From: Chlamydiales bacterium
GTDB lineage: Bacteria > Chlamydiota > Chlamydiia > Chlamydiales > Criblamydiaceae
Reading direction: 5' to 3'
Length of the DNA: 64,000 bases
Assembly (NCBI GenBank): GCA_024233575.1
Contig: JACKPN010000003.1
Location: 62,001-126,000 of the forward strand
Below, piece by piece: positions 27,234 to 35,953 of this stretch. Below the pieces are notes generated by a model that saw only the letters and a program-made list of their open reading frames with translations, was not told where the DNA came from and made no database searches. Numbering within the stretch: position 1 is the stretch's first letter; each line of letters begins with the position of its first letter. Position numbers and translations under genes: made by a program.

Positions 27234-27716
27234 ATGAAGAAACGTCATCTTTCTAATTTAGCTCTTTTAGGAATCGCCAGCGGCCTTATGGTCACCCAGC
27301 AGGCTCATGCCGACGAACAAGGCGCAGCAAACGGAACTGAGCAGCAAGGCTGCGGAGCTAAAAACGGCTGCGGCGGAAAGACGGATGAAGACATCAAAGA
27401 TGCAAACAACAGCAATATGGGCTACCACCTCATGAGTGAAGATGAGCTGCTTCTCGAACTCAACCCTCAAGGGGAAGACCTCTTCGAAAACCTAAACAGC
27501 GAAGGTAAAGATCTGGCACGCTACGTCGCCAGCCAACGCTGCAACGGCACCAATCTATGCAAAGGCCTCAACGCCTGCCAAACAGAACACAATGCCTGCG
27601 CTGGACAAGGTTCCTGCAAAGGAACCGGCAAATGTGCCTTCTCAGATAAAAATCTCGCCGTCAAAGTCGTGGCCGACCACATGAAAGCGAAGCGCGAACA
27701 GTCGATGAGCCATTAA
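27234..27716 (+). CDS. Cys-rich bufferin-type precursor peptide (candidate)
   Basis: A 160-residue protein with a signal peptide (residues 1-26). Cysteines lie at 40, 46, 103, 109, 115, 122, 128 and 134. All but one gap are C-x5-C; the other is C-x6-C. The core reads 'CNGTNLCKGLNACQ' then 'CAGQGSCKGTGKCA', the CxGxNxCKGxGxC style found next to DUF692 enzymes. Such bufferin-type precursors are modified on cysteine by the MNIO enzyme and are thought to bind copper or other metals outside the cytoplasm. A helical acidic segment (about 55-98) separates the two Cys regions. The MNIO gene follows 134 bp downstream. Confidence 0.75.
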   Translation: MKKRHLSNLALLGIASGLMVTQQAHADEQGAANGTEQQGCGAKNGCGGKTDEDIKDANNSNMGYHLMSEDELLLELNPQGEDLFENLNSEGKDLARYVASQRCNGTNLCKGLNACQTEHNACAGQGSCKGTGKCAFSDKNLAVKVVADHMKAKREQSMSH

Positions 27717-27850
27717 TCATCCCATCAACTATGTGAGGCGATTGCATATTTCTTTGTGAATTTTCTGCAAGCGGCTCATTAATGATAGATTTTATTTCAC
27801 TTCCCTTCCTAAGATAAGAATTACAGTTCTTTCTATCAACGGAGAAAAGG

Positions 27851-28732
27851 ATGAATCGAAGGCCTTTCCCAAACCTCGGTATCGGTATCGGGCTACGCCC
27901 ATGCCACTATGAAGAAATCTTCCGCGACAAACCGGATATCGACTGGTTTGAAATTATCAGCGAAAATTTCATGGTCGACGGCGGCAAACCGATCGAAAAC
28001 CTCAACCGCATCCTGGAACGCTATCCTGTCGTGCAACATGGGGTCTCATTAGCAATCGGCAGCCCCGACCCCCTTGATTTCAATTACTTAAAAAAACTCA
28101 AGCAGCTGACGCGGCTGACAAAAACGCCATGGGTGTCCGACCACCTCTGCTGGGGACGGCGTCCTGGGGCGAACTACCACGACCTTCTCCCTTTGCCCTA
28201 CACCAAAGAGGTCATCGACTATGTCGTCGAAAGAGCGCGCATCGTTCAAGACTACCTTGAGCTACCCTTCGCCCTGGAAAACCTCTCCTCATACGTCGCC
28301 TTCCGCAACGACGAAATGACAGAATGGGAATTCTACGGAACGATCGTCGAAAAAGCCGACATCTTCATGATGCTCGATGTCAACAACATCTACGTATCCA
28401 GCAGGAACCACGGCTTCAACCCCCGCGACTACTGCGATAATATCCCGATCGACAGGGTACTCCAAATCCATCTTGCGGGCCACACCGACCACGGCGACTA
28501 TGTCCTCGACACCCATGACGACTACGTTCGCGATGAAGTATGGGATCTCTATGGCTACATCTACCCCAAAACCGGAGGAGTCTCCACGCTTCTAGAATGG
28601 GATGATAACTTCATCTCTTTCAACGACACCTGGAGCGAAGCGCTAAAAGCAAAAAAATTCCAAAAACAGCTGGAAAAAGATGCCCCCGAAGGCACCATAA
28701 CAACGCCGTCTCCGGAGGGTGCGCTAAGATGA
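27851..28732 (+). CDS. DUF692 multinuclear non-heme iron oxidase (MNIO), BufB/MbnB-like
   Basis: A 293-residue protein of the DUF692 family. It opens 'GIGIGLRPCHYEEI' and has 'WFEIISENFM', 'VQHGVSLAIGS', 'WVSDHLCWGR', 'FALENLSSY', 'MLDVNNIYV' and 'IHLAGHTD'. These carry the His, Asp, Glu and Asn residues that hold two or three irons on a TIM barrel. Family members oxidise cysteine side chains of a ribosomal peptide into thiazolone/thiooxazole-type groups, with a partner protein. Here the partner (DUF2063) overlaps by 4 bp and the Cys-rich peptide lies upstream. A strong GGAGAAAAGG precedes the ATG. Confidence 0.92.
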   Translation: MNRRPFPNLGIGIGLRPCHYEEIFRDKPDIDWFEIISENFMVDGGKPIENLNRILERYPVVQHGVSLAIGSPDPLDFNYLKKLKQLTRLTKTPWVSDHLCWGRRPGANYHDLLPLPYTKEVIDYVVERARIVQDYLELPFALENLSSYVAFRNDEMTEWEFYGTIVEKADIFMMLDVNNIYVSSRNHGFNPRDYCDNIPIDRVLQIHLAGHTDHGDYVLDTHDDYVRDEVWDLYGYIYPKTGGVSTLLEWDDNFISFNDTWSEALKAKKFQKQLEKDAPEGTITTPSPEGALR

Positions 28733-29619
28733 CCACCCAAGATGAAAAAATTCCGCCGGCCTTACTACAAATTCAAAATTGGTTTGCCGATGTGATCACG
28801 CAGCCGATTGATCAAGAGAGCCGCATCAACCCCATCGCTCCCAGCGGAATAACAATAGAAAAGGAAGCGCCAAAATTCATCGTTCCCAGTCCAACGCTGC
28901 AGCCTTGGCAGCGAATACAGATCTACAACCAGCAATACTGGTGGCGCCTGCTTGGCGTACTGCAAGATACCTACGCACTGACAGTACGTCTTTTCGGCTA
29001 CCGCGAATTCAATGAAAAAATCGCAATTCCCTACTTAGTGAAGCACCCACCGCATCACTGGTCGCTTGATGCTTTGGGCGATCACCTGCCGGAATGGGTC
29101 CATGACGCCTACCATGAAAATGATAAACCCCTTATCAGCGAAGCTGTGGCAATCGACCACGCCTTCAACCACGCTTTCACCGCCGCAGAATACACACCGA
29201 TCAACAGATTAAGCGTCACCAAGCAAAGCGATTTCTCCGAGCTCCTCAATCAGAAGGTCTTCCTTCAGCCACACCTGCATCTGTTCAAGCTCACTTATGA
29301 TCTGTTTCCCTTCCGAGCGCAAATGCTCGACGAATCTCCGGACTACTGGGTGGACCATGACTTTCCTCCCCTAGACAAAGAGGGTCCCTACTATTATGCT
29401 CTTTATCGCAACGAAGAAAATATGATCTGCTGGAAAACGATCGCGCAAGGGGAGCATGCCTTGCTTCATCGCTTCAGAAATGGAACAACCATAGAAAAAG
29501 CGTGCCAATGGCTGGAAAAACAAGACGATCAACTGTATAATGAAGCAGCTGAAAAATTACATATCTGGTTCCAGGAGTGGACAATACGCCACTGGCTGGG
29601 AATACCGGAACATGACTGA
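28729..29619 (+). CDS. DUF2063 partner protein, BufC/MbnC-like
   Basis: A 296-residue protein of the DUF2063 (putative DNA-binding by old annotation) family, recognisable by 'RIQIYNQQYWWRLLGVLQDT' and the following 'FGYREFNEKIAIPYLVKHPP'. In bufferin and methanobactin systems this family supplies the recognition subunit that brings the precursor to the MNIO enzyme. The ATGA overlap with the MNIO gene fits a 1:1 complex. The C-terminal half (about 195-280) has a winged-helix-like stretch seen in longer members. rsmB-like follows 8 bp later and may be read through. Confidence 0.85.
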   Translation: MTTQDEKIPPALLQIQNWFADVITQPIDQESRINPIAPSGITIEKEAPKFIVPSPTLQPWQRIQIYNQQYWWRLLGVLQDTYALTVRLFGYREFNEKIAIPYLVKHPPHHWSLDALGDHLPEWVHDAYHENDKPLISEAVAIDHAFNHAFTAAEYTPINRLSVTKQSDFSELLNQKVFLQPHLHLFKLTYDLFPFRAQMLDESPDYWVDHDFPPLDKEGPYYYALYRNEENMICWKTIAQGEHALLHRFRNGTTIEKACQWLEKQDDQLYNEAAEKLHIWFQEWTIRHWLGIPEHD

Positions 29620-29627
29620 AAACTTCT

Positions 29628-30818
29628 ATGAATATCTCCCAATGGACCGCACGCGATGCCGCTTACCATGCGTTGCTCGCTTTCTATCGTAAAGGAACTT
29701 TCCTCAACGACACTCTTAACGACTGGAGAGCGGCGGCAAAACCCGCATCGCGTGACGAGCGCCTAGCTTATGAGCTGGCCGCAGGATGCTGCAGAATGTC
29801 CCTCCGCCTCGACTGCCATATTACCCAGCTGCCGACAGAAAAACCGCCTCAGCTGAAGCGTAAAGAGCGCACCATCCTCCACCTTGCACTCTATCAACAC
29901 CTCTTCATGGAGCGTATCCCTTCGCACGCCCTCGTCAATGAAGCGGTCGCCCTGGCCAAACGACACTGCCATACAACATTCGTGAAATTTCTTAATGCGA
30001 TCCTACGCAAGCTGCCGGATACCACGTTTTCACCGCCATCCTCGACCCACCAACGCCTTTCCTATCCCGAAGAGTTCGTCAACATGCTGACCGCCGACTA
30101 CGGCGCCTCGCAAGCTGTTGCATGCCTAGAAGCGATGAACTGCCCGCCGATCATCCAGGCACGCCGCCGCGCAGACAATGCCGTCATCACAGTAGAAGAC
30201 TTAGACTCTATCGCACAATCCCGGGACTACTATATCCAAAACAGTACGCCCATCGCCTTAATCAGTGGTTTAGCGGAAAAGACCAAGACCCCTTCAACGC
30301 TGCTTGACCTCTGTGCATCACCCGGAGGTAAACTACTCCTCGCCCATGACCTCTATCCCCAAGCGCAACTCTTCGCAAATGACGTATCACAACAAAAACT
30401 TCATCGTCTGCAAGAGAATCTGCAAAAGTATAACGTCGCTGCCACCCTTTTCTGCTCTCGCGGGGAAGATCTGCAAACAGAACAAAAATACGACTTAATC
30501 ATCCTCGACGTCCCCTGTAGCAACAGCGGAGTTCTTAACAAACGACCTGAAGCGCGCTGGCGCCAGCAAAACAGCCATGTAGAAGAGATCTGCCTCCTTC
30601 AAAAACAACTCCTTGAAAACGCAGCAACGCTGCTTAATCCTGAAGGAACAATCTGGTATCTGACATGCAGTATTTTGAAAAAAGAAAATGAAGAACAGAT
30701 GTTATGGGCAGAAAAAAACCTAGGCGCTAAGACCATTCTCCAAAAAACAATCCTCCCTGATACAGAAGGCGCCGATGGCGGCTACAGCTGCTTGCTTGGC
30801 TCCACAGCATTATTTTGA
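29628..30818 (+). CDS. rsmB: RsmB-like 16S rRNA cytosine-C5 methyltransferase
   Basis: A 396-residue protein with an N-terminal NusB-like RNA-binding domain (about 1-130) and a C-terminal SAM domain of the NOL1/Nop2/Sun family. SAM motif I is 'LLDLCASPGGKLLLAHDL'. Motif IV is 'DVPCSNSG' with C297. The catalytic motif VI is 'LTCSIL' with C347. Both cysteines of this family are present. RsmB methylates C967 of 16S rRNA. Length and domain order fit RsmB well, but close relatives modify other sites. It overlaps the convergent LRR gene by 37 bp. Confidence 0.85.
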   Translation: MNISQWTARDAAYHALLAFYRKGTFLNDTLNDWRAAAKPASRDERLAYELAAGCCRMSLRLDCHITQLPTEKPPQLKRKERTILHLALYQHLFMERIPSHALVNEAVALAKRHCHTTFVKFLNAILRKLPDTTFSPPSSTHQRLSYPEEFVNMLTADYGASQAVACLEAMNCPPIIQARRRADNAVITVEDLDSIAQSRDYYIQNSTPIALISGLAEKTKTPSTLLDLCASPGGKLLLAHDLYPQAQLFANDVSQQKLHRLQENLQKYNVAATLFCSRGEDLQTEQKYDLIILDVPCSNSGVLNKRPEARWRQQNSHVEEICLLQKQLLENAATLLNPEGTIWYLTCSILKKENEEQMLWAEKNLGAKTILQKTILPDTEGADGGYSCLLGSTALF

Positions 30819-32521
30819 AAAAATCTTTCAATCTCTTGGTCAAGAACGACAAACTTTTTATTTAAATCCATTAAAGATTCCTTCCACACTGTTATAGATT
30901 CTAATGCATGGCGAAATTTTTCATCACATTCGCCTGCACTGAAAATTTTCACAGGGTCAGCAGAGATAATTTCTTGTGTCTTTTCAGCATTTTGTCGTAT
31001 TTCTTCTTGCACTTCTCGTAGCAATTTTCGGTAGCTTCTTTTCGGAATGGGTTTTGTCGCTTTCTGAAGATGTTCAATAATACGGTTCGTTTCACTCAAA
31101 AGAATTTTATAGCTTTCATCGAAAAAAACGTTCTCTATAGTCTCTTCTATGAATGCTGTCTTTTGCGGAATCGTTGCATAGACTGCATAAGGTTTTATTT
31201 GAGAAAAAATTGATAATCTTCCTATTTTTTTAACAAAATCATTAACCGGAAGCGACGAAATCGCCCTTTTCATCTTTCCCTCTCCACAAACATGCTCTAT
31301 CCGAGTGACTAGTTCAGGCTTATCGAAAGCCAAAATTGCCAATTCGCAGGGCAGCATCTGAAGCAATATTTTACGAAGCTGCGCATATTCTTTAGGGGTG
31401 CTCAACCTATTTGAATCACAAAATTCGGCTACCATATCCGTTTCAACAATCGGATCAATAAAATAACCAATCATTTTGACTGCCCAAAATGAAAATTGAA
31501 TCCCTTTTAACGATGAAACCCGCTGAGCGAATGTACGGAAATGCTCATTACTCTCGTCATCTTGATTGCCAAATTTTTCACAAAATTTCATGTATTTTGT
31601 TCTTGCTACTGCCCCTTCGCGAAAACTGTGGTTCAAAAGCTTAAAGTAATTCAAAACGAAGTCGTCATCGGGGCAAACATAACTTAACCGAAAAGCTTTT
31701 CCACGACGGAGTATGAGCTCACCCAGCCCATCAGGAGAAATGAAAGCTTGAAAAGTTAAATTGGCACAGCGAGAAAGTTCTAACAATCGCATCTCATCTA
31801 GCTGCGCAATACCACGGTCCGCGTCTATAATTGCCTCATCAGTAATAGCCGTTCCCGATAAATTCAAATATTGCATCTTATCTAGTCGCGTAATACCGTG
31901 ATCCCTATCAATAATTGCCTCATCGGTAATAGCCGTTCCCGATAAATTCAAATATTCTAACGATTTCAATGATCCAACGCCTTTTTCATTAAGGATGGAT
32001 TTATCCGTAATCTTAGGACAACCTTTAAGGTTAAGATTCTTAAGATTCGGGCAATACGCCAACAGCTCAAGCAACTGGTTATCATCTAACATTCCGCCAT
32101 AAACAGAAAGCGTCAGCGTCTCTAAATGAGAACCATGGAAACGCAATAAACTTTTTAAACTCCCTGAAGCAAGAGGGTACTCATCAAGAACAAGCGCATG
32201 CGAATTAGTCATTTCACTATGAATCTCCTTCCAAGCCCAATTGCTGTAACGAGCGCTTCGTTCAGCAAACAGAGCAAGGGGAAGCTCTTCTGTCAATACT
32301 GTAAATATCCTTTCGTTGAGTATTTTTTTTTGTTCATCTGTTGATGAAACTGGATTATGAAAGAAAGTACTCAAATAATCTTCTTTTGCTAAGACACACA
32401 CAGAAAAGCTAATCGTTTCTCGATTCCTTTTTTCTACAGTAACCAACGCCTTGACCTTTCTTGTGTTTGGATTAAAGTCAAATTGATCAGATACATGAAT
32501 ACTATGAACAGATAAACGCAT
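30782..32521 (-). CDS. Leucine-rich-repeat protein (possible effector)
   Basis: A 579-residue protein. A block of LRRs lies at about residues 130-260: 'HLETLTLSVYG', 'LKNLNLKGCPKITDKS', 'LEYLNLSGTAITDEAII' and 'MQYLNLSGTAITDEAII', the cysteine-containing F-box-associated type. Two consecutive units are almost identical, a sign of recent duplication. The rest is helical, with a charged coiled-coil-like end (about 480-570). No signal peptide or membrane segment. This LRR class is eukaryote-like and common among effectors of amoeba symbionts, so export by type III secretion is plausible but unproven. Codon use is more AT-rich than in core genes. Confidence 0.75.
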   Translation of the reverse strand: MRLSVHSIHVSDQFDFNPNTRKVKALVTVEKRNRETISFSVCVLAKEDYLSTFFHNPVSSTDEQKKILNERIFTVLTEELPLALFAERSARYSNWAWKEIHSEMTNSHALVLDEYPLASGSLKSLLRFHGSHLETLTLSVYGGMLDDNQLLELLAYCPNLKNLNLKGCPKITDKSILNEKGVGSLKSLEYLNLSGTAITDEAIIDRDHGITRLDKMQYLNLSGTAITDEAIIDADRGIAQLDEMRLLELSRCANLTFQAFISPDGLGELILRRGKAFRLSYVCPDDDFVLNYFKLLNHSFREGAVARTKYMKFCEKFGNQDDESNEHFRTFAQRVSSLKGIQFSFWAVKMIGYFIDPIVETDMVAEFCDSNRLSTPKEYAQLRKILLQMLPCELAILAFDKPELVTRIEHVCGEGKMKRAISSLPVNDFVKKIGRLSIFSQIKPYAVYATIPQKTAFIEETIENVFFDESYKILLSETNRIIEHLQKATKPIPKRSYRKLLREVQEEIRQNAEKTQEIISADPVKIFSAGECDEKFRHALESITVWKESLMDLNKKFVVLDQEIERFFQNNAVEPSKQL

Positions 32522-32583
32522 CGTAAATACACCTATTTTTTACGTAAGCATCTAATGTACAGTGATTAATAGTCAACTTTAAT

Positions 32584-32613
32584 TTGACAAATCTATTGAA
32601 AAAAAATTAGAAT
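32584..32613 (+). promoter_or_regulatory. Candidate housekeeping promoter
   Basis: A perfect TTGACA at 32584-32589 and, after an 18-bp spacer, TAGAAT at 32608-32613 (five of six). The ATG of the LplT/PlsC gene lies 46 bp further on, which gives a leader of about 40 nt. Confidence 0.55.
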
Positions 32614-32659
32614 CATGCAATTGTAAAACAAAAAAATATTTACTTATCTCCATCACTCA

Positions 32660-34390
32660 ATGACTACCATTTCAAAAAAACGTTTTTCCTCTTTCACCTA
32701 TCTTAATACAACACAATTTCTAGGCGCCCTCAACGACAATATTTTCAAATTGTTAATTGTCTATTTTTTCATCGATCTCGAAGGAGTCGAGAATAGCTAT
32801 CGCATCCTCTCAGCAGCCGGCGCTACCTTTGTTGCCCCTTTTCTTCTCTTCTCCACATCCTCAGGGTTTCTGGCGGACAGATTTAGCAAGAGAAACATTA
32901 TCGTCCTAACAAAGCTGCTCGAGCTGGTCATCATGTTGCTTGGTGTCCTTTTCTTCTATTTTCAGAGCAAGCTAGGCTCGTTCTTCATCTTATTCATGCT
33001 GGCCACCCAAAGCGCTCTGTTCGGCCCGTCGAAATATGGCATCCTCCCTGAAATCGTCGAGGAAGAGAAAATCTCGCGCGCCAACGGTCTCATGAGCTCA
33101 TTCACCTTCCTGGCGATCATCCTAGGAACTTTTCTCGCCTCGTTCATTGTCGATATGTCCGGCCGCAGTTATATAATCGCTGCCGGCATCTGCACGCTCT
33201 TTTCTCTCATCGGCTTTCTCGCAAGTCTGCGGATCGAATACACACCGCCAGCAGGCGCCTACCGCCGCTTTAACATCTTCTTCTTCTCAGAGATTTATAA
33301 GAGCATCAAGATTGCCGCTCGCGAACCGTCACTGATGCCGGCAATTCTCGGTTCCGCTTTCTTTCTTTTCCTTGGCGCCTATGTACAACTGAATATGATC
33401 CCATACGCCACCAACATCCTCAACATGACCGACGTCCAAGGGGGATACCTATTCCTTCTTACCGCTGTCGGCATCGGCACAGGATCAGTTATTGCGGGAA
33501 AAATCTCCGGGAAATCGGTAGAACTAGGCCTGGTACCCGTTGCCGGCCTGCTGATCGCAGCCACAGTCTTCCTCCTCGATTACTACTCCGACAACCTTCT
33601 CTATGTTATCCCTCTCGTCGTCGCCACGGGAATCTTCGGCGGCATCTACCTTGTTCCTCTGGATTCCTTCATACAGATTGCCGCCCCTAACAAATACCGA
33701 GGACTGATCGTCGCCACTGCCAATTTCATCGGCTTTATTGGCGTTCTTTTAGCATCGCTATTCATATGGGTGATTACTGAAGCCCTCGGCCTCCAGGCCG
33801 ATAAGGGCTTTTCCATCGTCGGTATTTGCGTTCTGCTTGTCGCACTGCTTTTCGGCTTCCAATTTTTCGACTACACGACACGATTTATCTGCATGGTTCT
33901 TTCCAAGCTGCACTTCCAGTCTACTGTCAGCGGCATCGACAATATCCCGGCAAACAAGCCCGCTATCTATGTGTGCCGTCATACCGCTTGGAACGACACA
34001 CTTTTGATGCTCGGTTCACAGCGGCGGCGGATGCGTTTTTTTATCGAACAAGAACAAGACCACTCAAAGATTCTCAAACGACTGTATCGCATGCTTCGTG
34101 TTGTGCTAATGCCTGATATTGAGACCCTTGACAGCTCACGGCCATGTATTGAAGCGATCAAAAAGAGCCTGAAAAAGGGAATATCCGTCTGTATCTTCGT
34201 GGAAAATGAAAACCTTGAAGAAGAGATCGCTAAACTAGCAAAAACGCATGCCTACCAAGAGCTGCTGTCAAAGAAAGACTACCCTGTCATACCGGTAACC
34301 ATCATCAAAGGCGTTAAGGATAAAGAATCGCGCGTCTTCACTCGGCTAATGGCCAAATTGCGTGTTCCTGCTGCTGTTACCTTCGGATAA
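32660..34390 (+). CDS. LplT-type MFS transporter fused to PlsC-like acyltransferase
   Basis: A 576-residue protein. Residues about 1-415 form a twelve-segment MFS domain of the lysophospholipid-transporter (LplT) type ('ATQSALFGPSKYGILPEIV' is diagnostic). Residues about 425-576 form a glycerophosphate acyltransferase-like domain with the H-x4-D catalytic pair H441/D446 in 'RHTAWNDTLL'. It could flip lysophospholipid inward and re-acylate it. The usual third part of Aas, the acyl-ACP synthetase, is absent, so either another protein supplies acyl groups or host-derived acyl-CoA/ACP is used. It probably scavenges host lysolipids. It ends 38 bp before the convergent porin gene. Confidence 0.85.
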   Translation: MTTISKKRFSSFTYLNTTQFLGALNDNIFKLLIVYFFIDLEGVENSYRILSAAGATFVAPFLLFSTSSGFLADRFSKRNIIVLTKLLELVIMLLGVLFFYFQSKLGSFFILFMLATQSALFGPSKYGILPEIVEEEKISRANGLMSSFTFLAIILGTFLASFIVDMSGRSYIIAAGICTLFSLIGFLASLRIEYTPPAGAYRRFNIFFFSEIYKSIKIAAREPSLMPAILGSAFFLFLGAYVQLNMIPYATNILNMTDVQGGYLFLLTAVGIGTGSVIAGKISGKSVELGLVPVAGLLIAATVFLLDYYSDNLLYVIPLVVATGIFGGIYLVPLDSFIQIAAPNKYRGLIVATANFIGFIGVLLASLFIWVITEALGLQADKGFSIVGICVLLVALLFGFQFFDYTTRFICMVLSKLHFQSTVSGIDNIPANKPAIYVCRHTAWNDTLLMLGSQRRRMRFFIEQEQDHSKILKRLYRMLRVVLMPDIETLDSSRPCIEAIKKSLKKGISVCIFVENENLEEEIAKLAKTHAYQELLSKKDYPVIPVTIIKGVKDKESRVFTRLMAKLRVPAAVTFG

Positions 34391-34395
34391 AAAAA

Positions 34396-34419
34396 ATGCG
34401 AGGGTCGCAACCCTCGCAT
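34396..34419 (-). terminator. Intrinsic terminator of the porin gene
   Basis: A 10-bp perfect stem (ATGCGAGGGT / ACCCTCGCAT) with a CGCA loop. Read on the minus strand it is followed directly by a run of seven T, a textbook intrinsic terminator nine bases after the porin stop. For the plus-strand gene there is no T-run, so it may be less efficient in that direction. Confidence 0.9.
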
Positions 34420-34427
34420 TCACATCG

Positions 34428-35717
34428 CTAGAATGCGTAGATTGCCTCTACACGAACCTGACTGAAGCGGTGCTTCTGCTGGTCATTAATCTGAATAATA
34501 TTTTTTGAATATTCAAAACGCGTATCCAGCGACAAGTTATCTGTGAATGCGTAAAGAGCTTGCACACGGAATCCATAGAAGTTGGTATTACCAGTGTAAG
34601 GAGACTGATAAACGCTTTGTCTTAGCACGTTTCCGTTACCGATGCCTGACATATCACGGTCAGGAACTGAATATGCTTCCACCCACTGAAACTGGCAGTC
34701 GAGAGCCCAGTCGCAAGCATAGACAACTTCACCAAGGGTAAAGCCCGCGTACCAAGCCATGTCTTCCTTGCCCATACCTGAATCGGTAGGAGGGGTAGCA
34801 TCATGGTTGATGAGGACGGCAGCATAAAGCTTGGTAGGCACTCTCAGCATATCAGGCATGTAGCGATAGCAGAATGTCCACTGTGACACCAAAAACTTCG
34901 TTCCGACAGGATCGCGGGTATCGCAGCGGTTCACGCCATTCTTTCTCCAGTCAATGAAACTATACTTAATATCGATGCCATAATCACAGATATCCAGCAT
35001 GGCAAGTTCAGTCACCCATGCATAATGGTTGACCTTTTCATCCACAACGAAACCGGCAAGCTTAATGTAATAATCGCCCCAGCAGTCGAAGCAGCTGTCA
35101 TAACGCAACAAAACGCCATCAAAAGTGCTAAGGAACTGAACGTTAGACTCAAACACCTGATACAGCTTGCGACGGCCGATCTCTACATCAAAGCGTGTGC
35201 ATCCGTTGCAGCACAAATTGTATCCAAGATATGCCTTCTTCAGCGAAAGATCGCAGGAAGCGCCGCTTCCGTGTAAACCGGAAGGATCATCTTCACAAGC
35301 CTTGTTGAGCGTTGTTCCCGCAGTGTTGTCCATCTCAAAGTGAGCAACTGCCCATGCGCGGCCGCAGACATAGTCGAATCTTAGGTTAAATGCGACATCC
35401 CAGTCAAAGTTGGAGATAGGAACGTTTTTGCTATCTTTAGCGCTTCCACCGCGAAGCCTTCGTTCGCATTGATGCTCTTCAGCATGGCGCAAATCGGCAC
35501 GGACGTCGCCGCTGATCGTCAATGCACAGCCTTTTTCCAGTACATTGATGGTTCTTTTTGTGTTGATATAGTCGTACAAGACATCCCAATCCTTTTGGGA
35601 AAGCTCCTCGTCGTACTTAGAAATATCGCCATCGTCGCATGACTCCGCAGCGTAAGCAAGCGGGCACATCACGATGAATAAAGGTAACAATAGCCGTAAA
35701 AATCGTTCGCGTTTCAT
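34428..35717 (-). CDS. Cys-rich MOMP-like outer-membrane porin
   Basis: About 429 residues. The ATG at 35717 has GGAGAAG at good spacing and gives a signal peptide ending 'MCPLAYA'; the upstream ATG at 35753 is less likely. The mature protein has alternating beta-strand-like sequence, ends in '...VEAIYAF' with a terminal Phe (the Bam recognition signal), and contains about eighteen cysteines in motifs such as 'CCNGC' and 'CFDC'. Cys-rich beta-barrels replace peptidoglycan rigidity in Chlamydiae by disulfide cross-linking, and environmental chlamydiae carry families of MOMP-like porins. Family membership is inferred from these features, not from strong motif identity. Confidence 0.7.
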   Translation of the reverse strand: MKRERFLRLLLPLFIVMCPLAYAAESCDDGDISKYDEELSQKDWDVLYDYINTKRTINVLEKGCALTISGDVRADLRHAEEHQCERRLRGGSAKDSKNVPISNFDWDVAFNLRFDYVCGRAWAVAHFEMDNTAGTTLNKACEDDPSGLHGSGASCDLSLKKAYLGYNLCCNGCTRFDVEIGRRKLYQVFESNVQFLSTFDGVLLRYDSCFDCWGDYYIKLAGFVVDEKVNHYAWVTELAMLDICDYGIDIKYSFIDWRKNGVNRCDTRDPVGTKFLVSQWTFCYRYMPDMLRVPTKLYAAVLINHDATPPTDSGMGKEDMAWYAGFTLGEVVYACDWALDCQFQWVEAYSVPDRDMSGIGNGNVLRQSVYQSPYTGNTNFYGFRVQALYAFTDNLSLDTRFEYSKNIIQINDQQKHRFSQVRVEAIYAF

Positions 35718-35902
35718 ATCTTCTCCGTTTTTTCTTCGACAGAAAAACTGCATGTTTTTGTTGAAATCAGGGGAATAAATTACCGCATTTGTCCTGTAAA
35801 GTCAATGAATTACAGCTTAAGAGCCCATTTTTTTTGAGTAGATGAGAAAAACTTAAAAATAAACATAATTAACAAAGTTAAAATACATAGTTTTACTAAC
35901 AG

Positions 35903-35931
35903 TTATTATCTTATTAAAAACACTGTATAAT
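35903..35931 (+). promoter_or_regulatory. Candidate housekeeping promoter
   Basis: A perfect TATAAT at 35926-35931 with a weak TTATTA at 35903-35908 (17-bp spacer), 22 bp before the ATG at 35954. The -10 box and the AT-rich upstream DNA are convincing, the -35 is not. Confidence 0.5.
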
Positions 35932-35953
35932 TAAAAATAAAAAGGAGGGTTTT

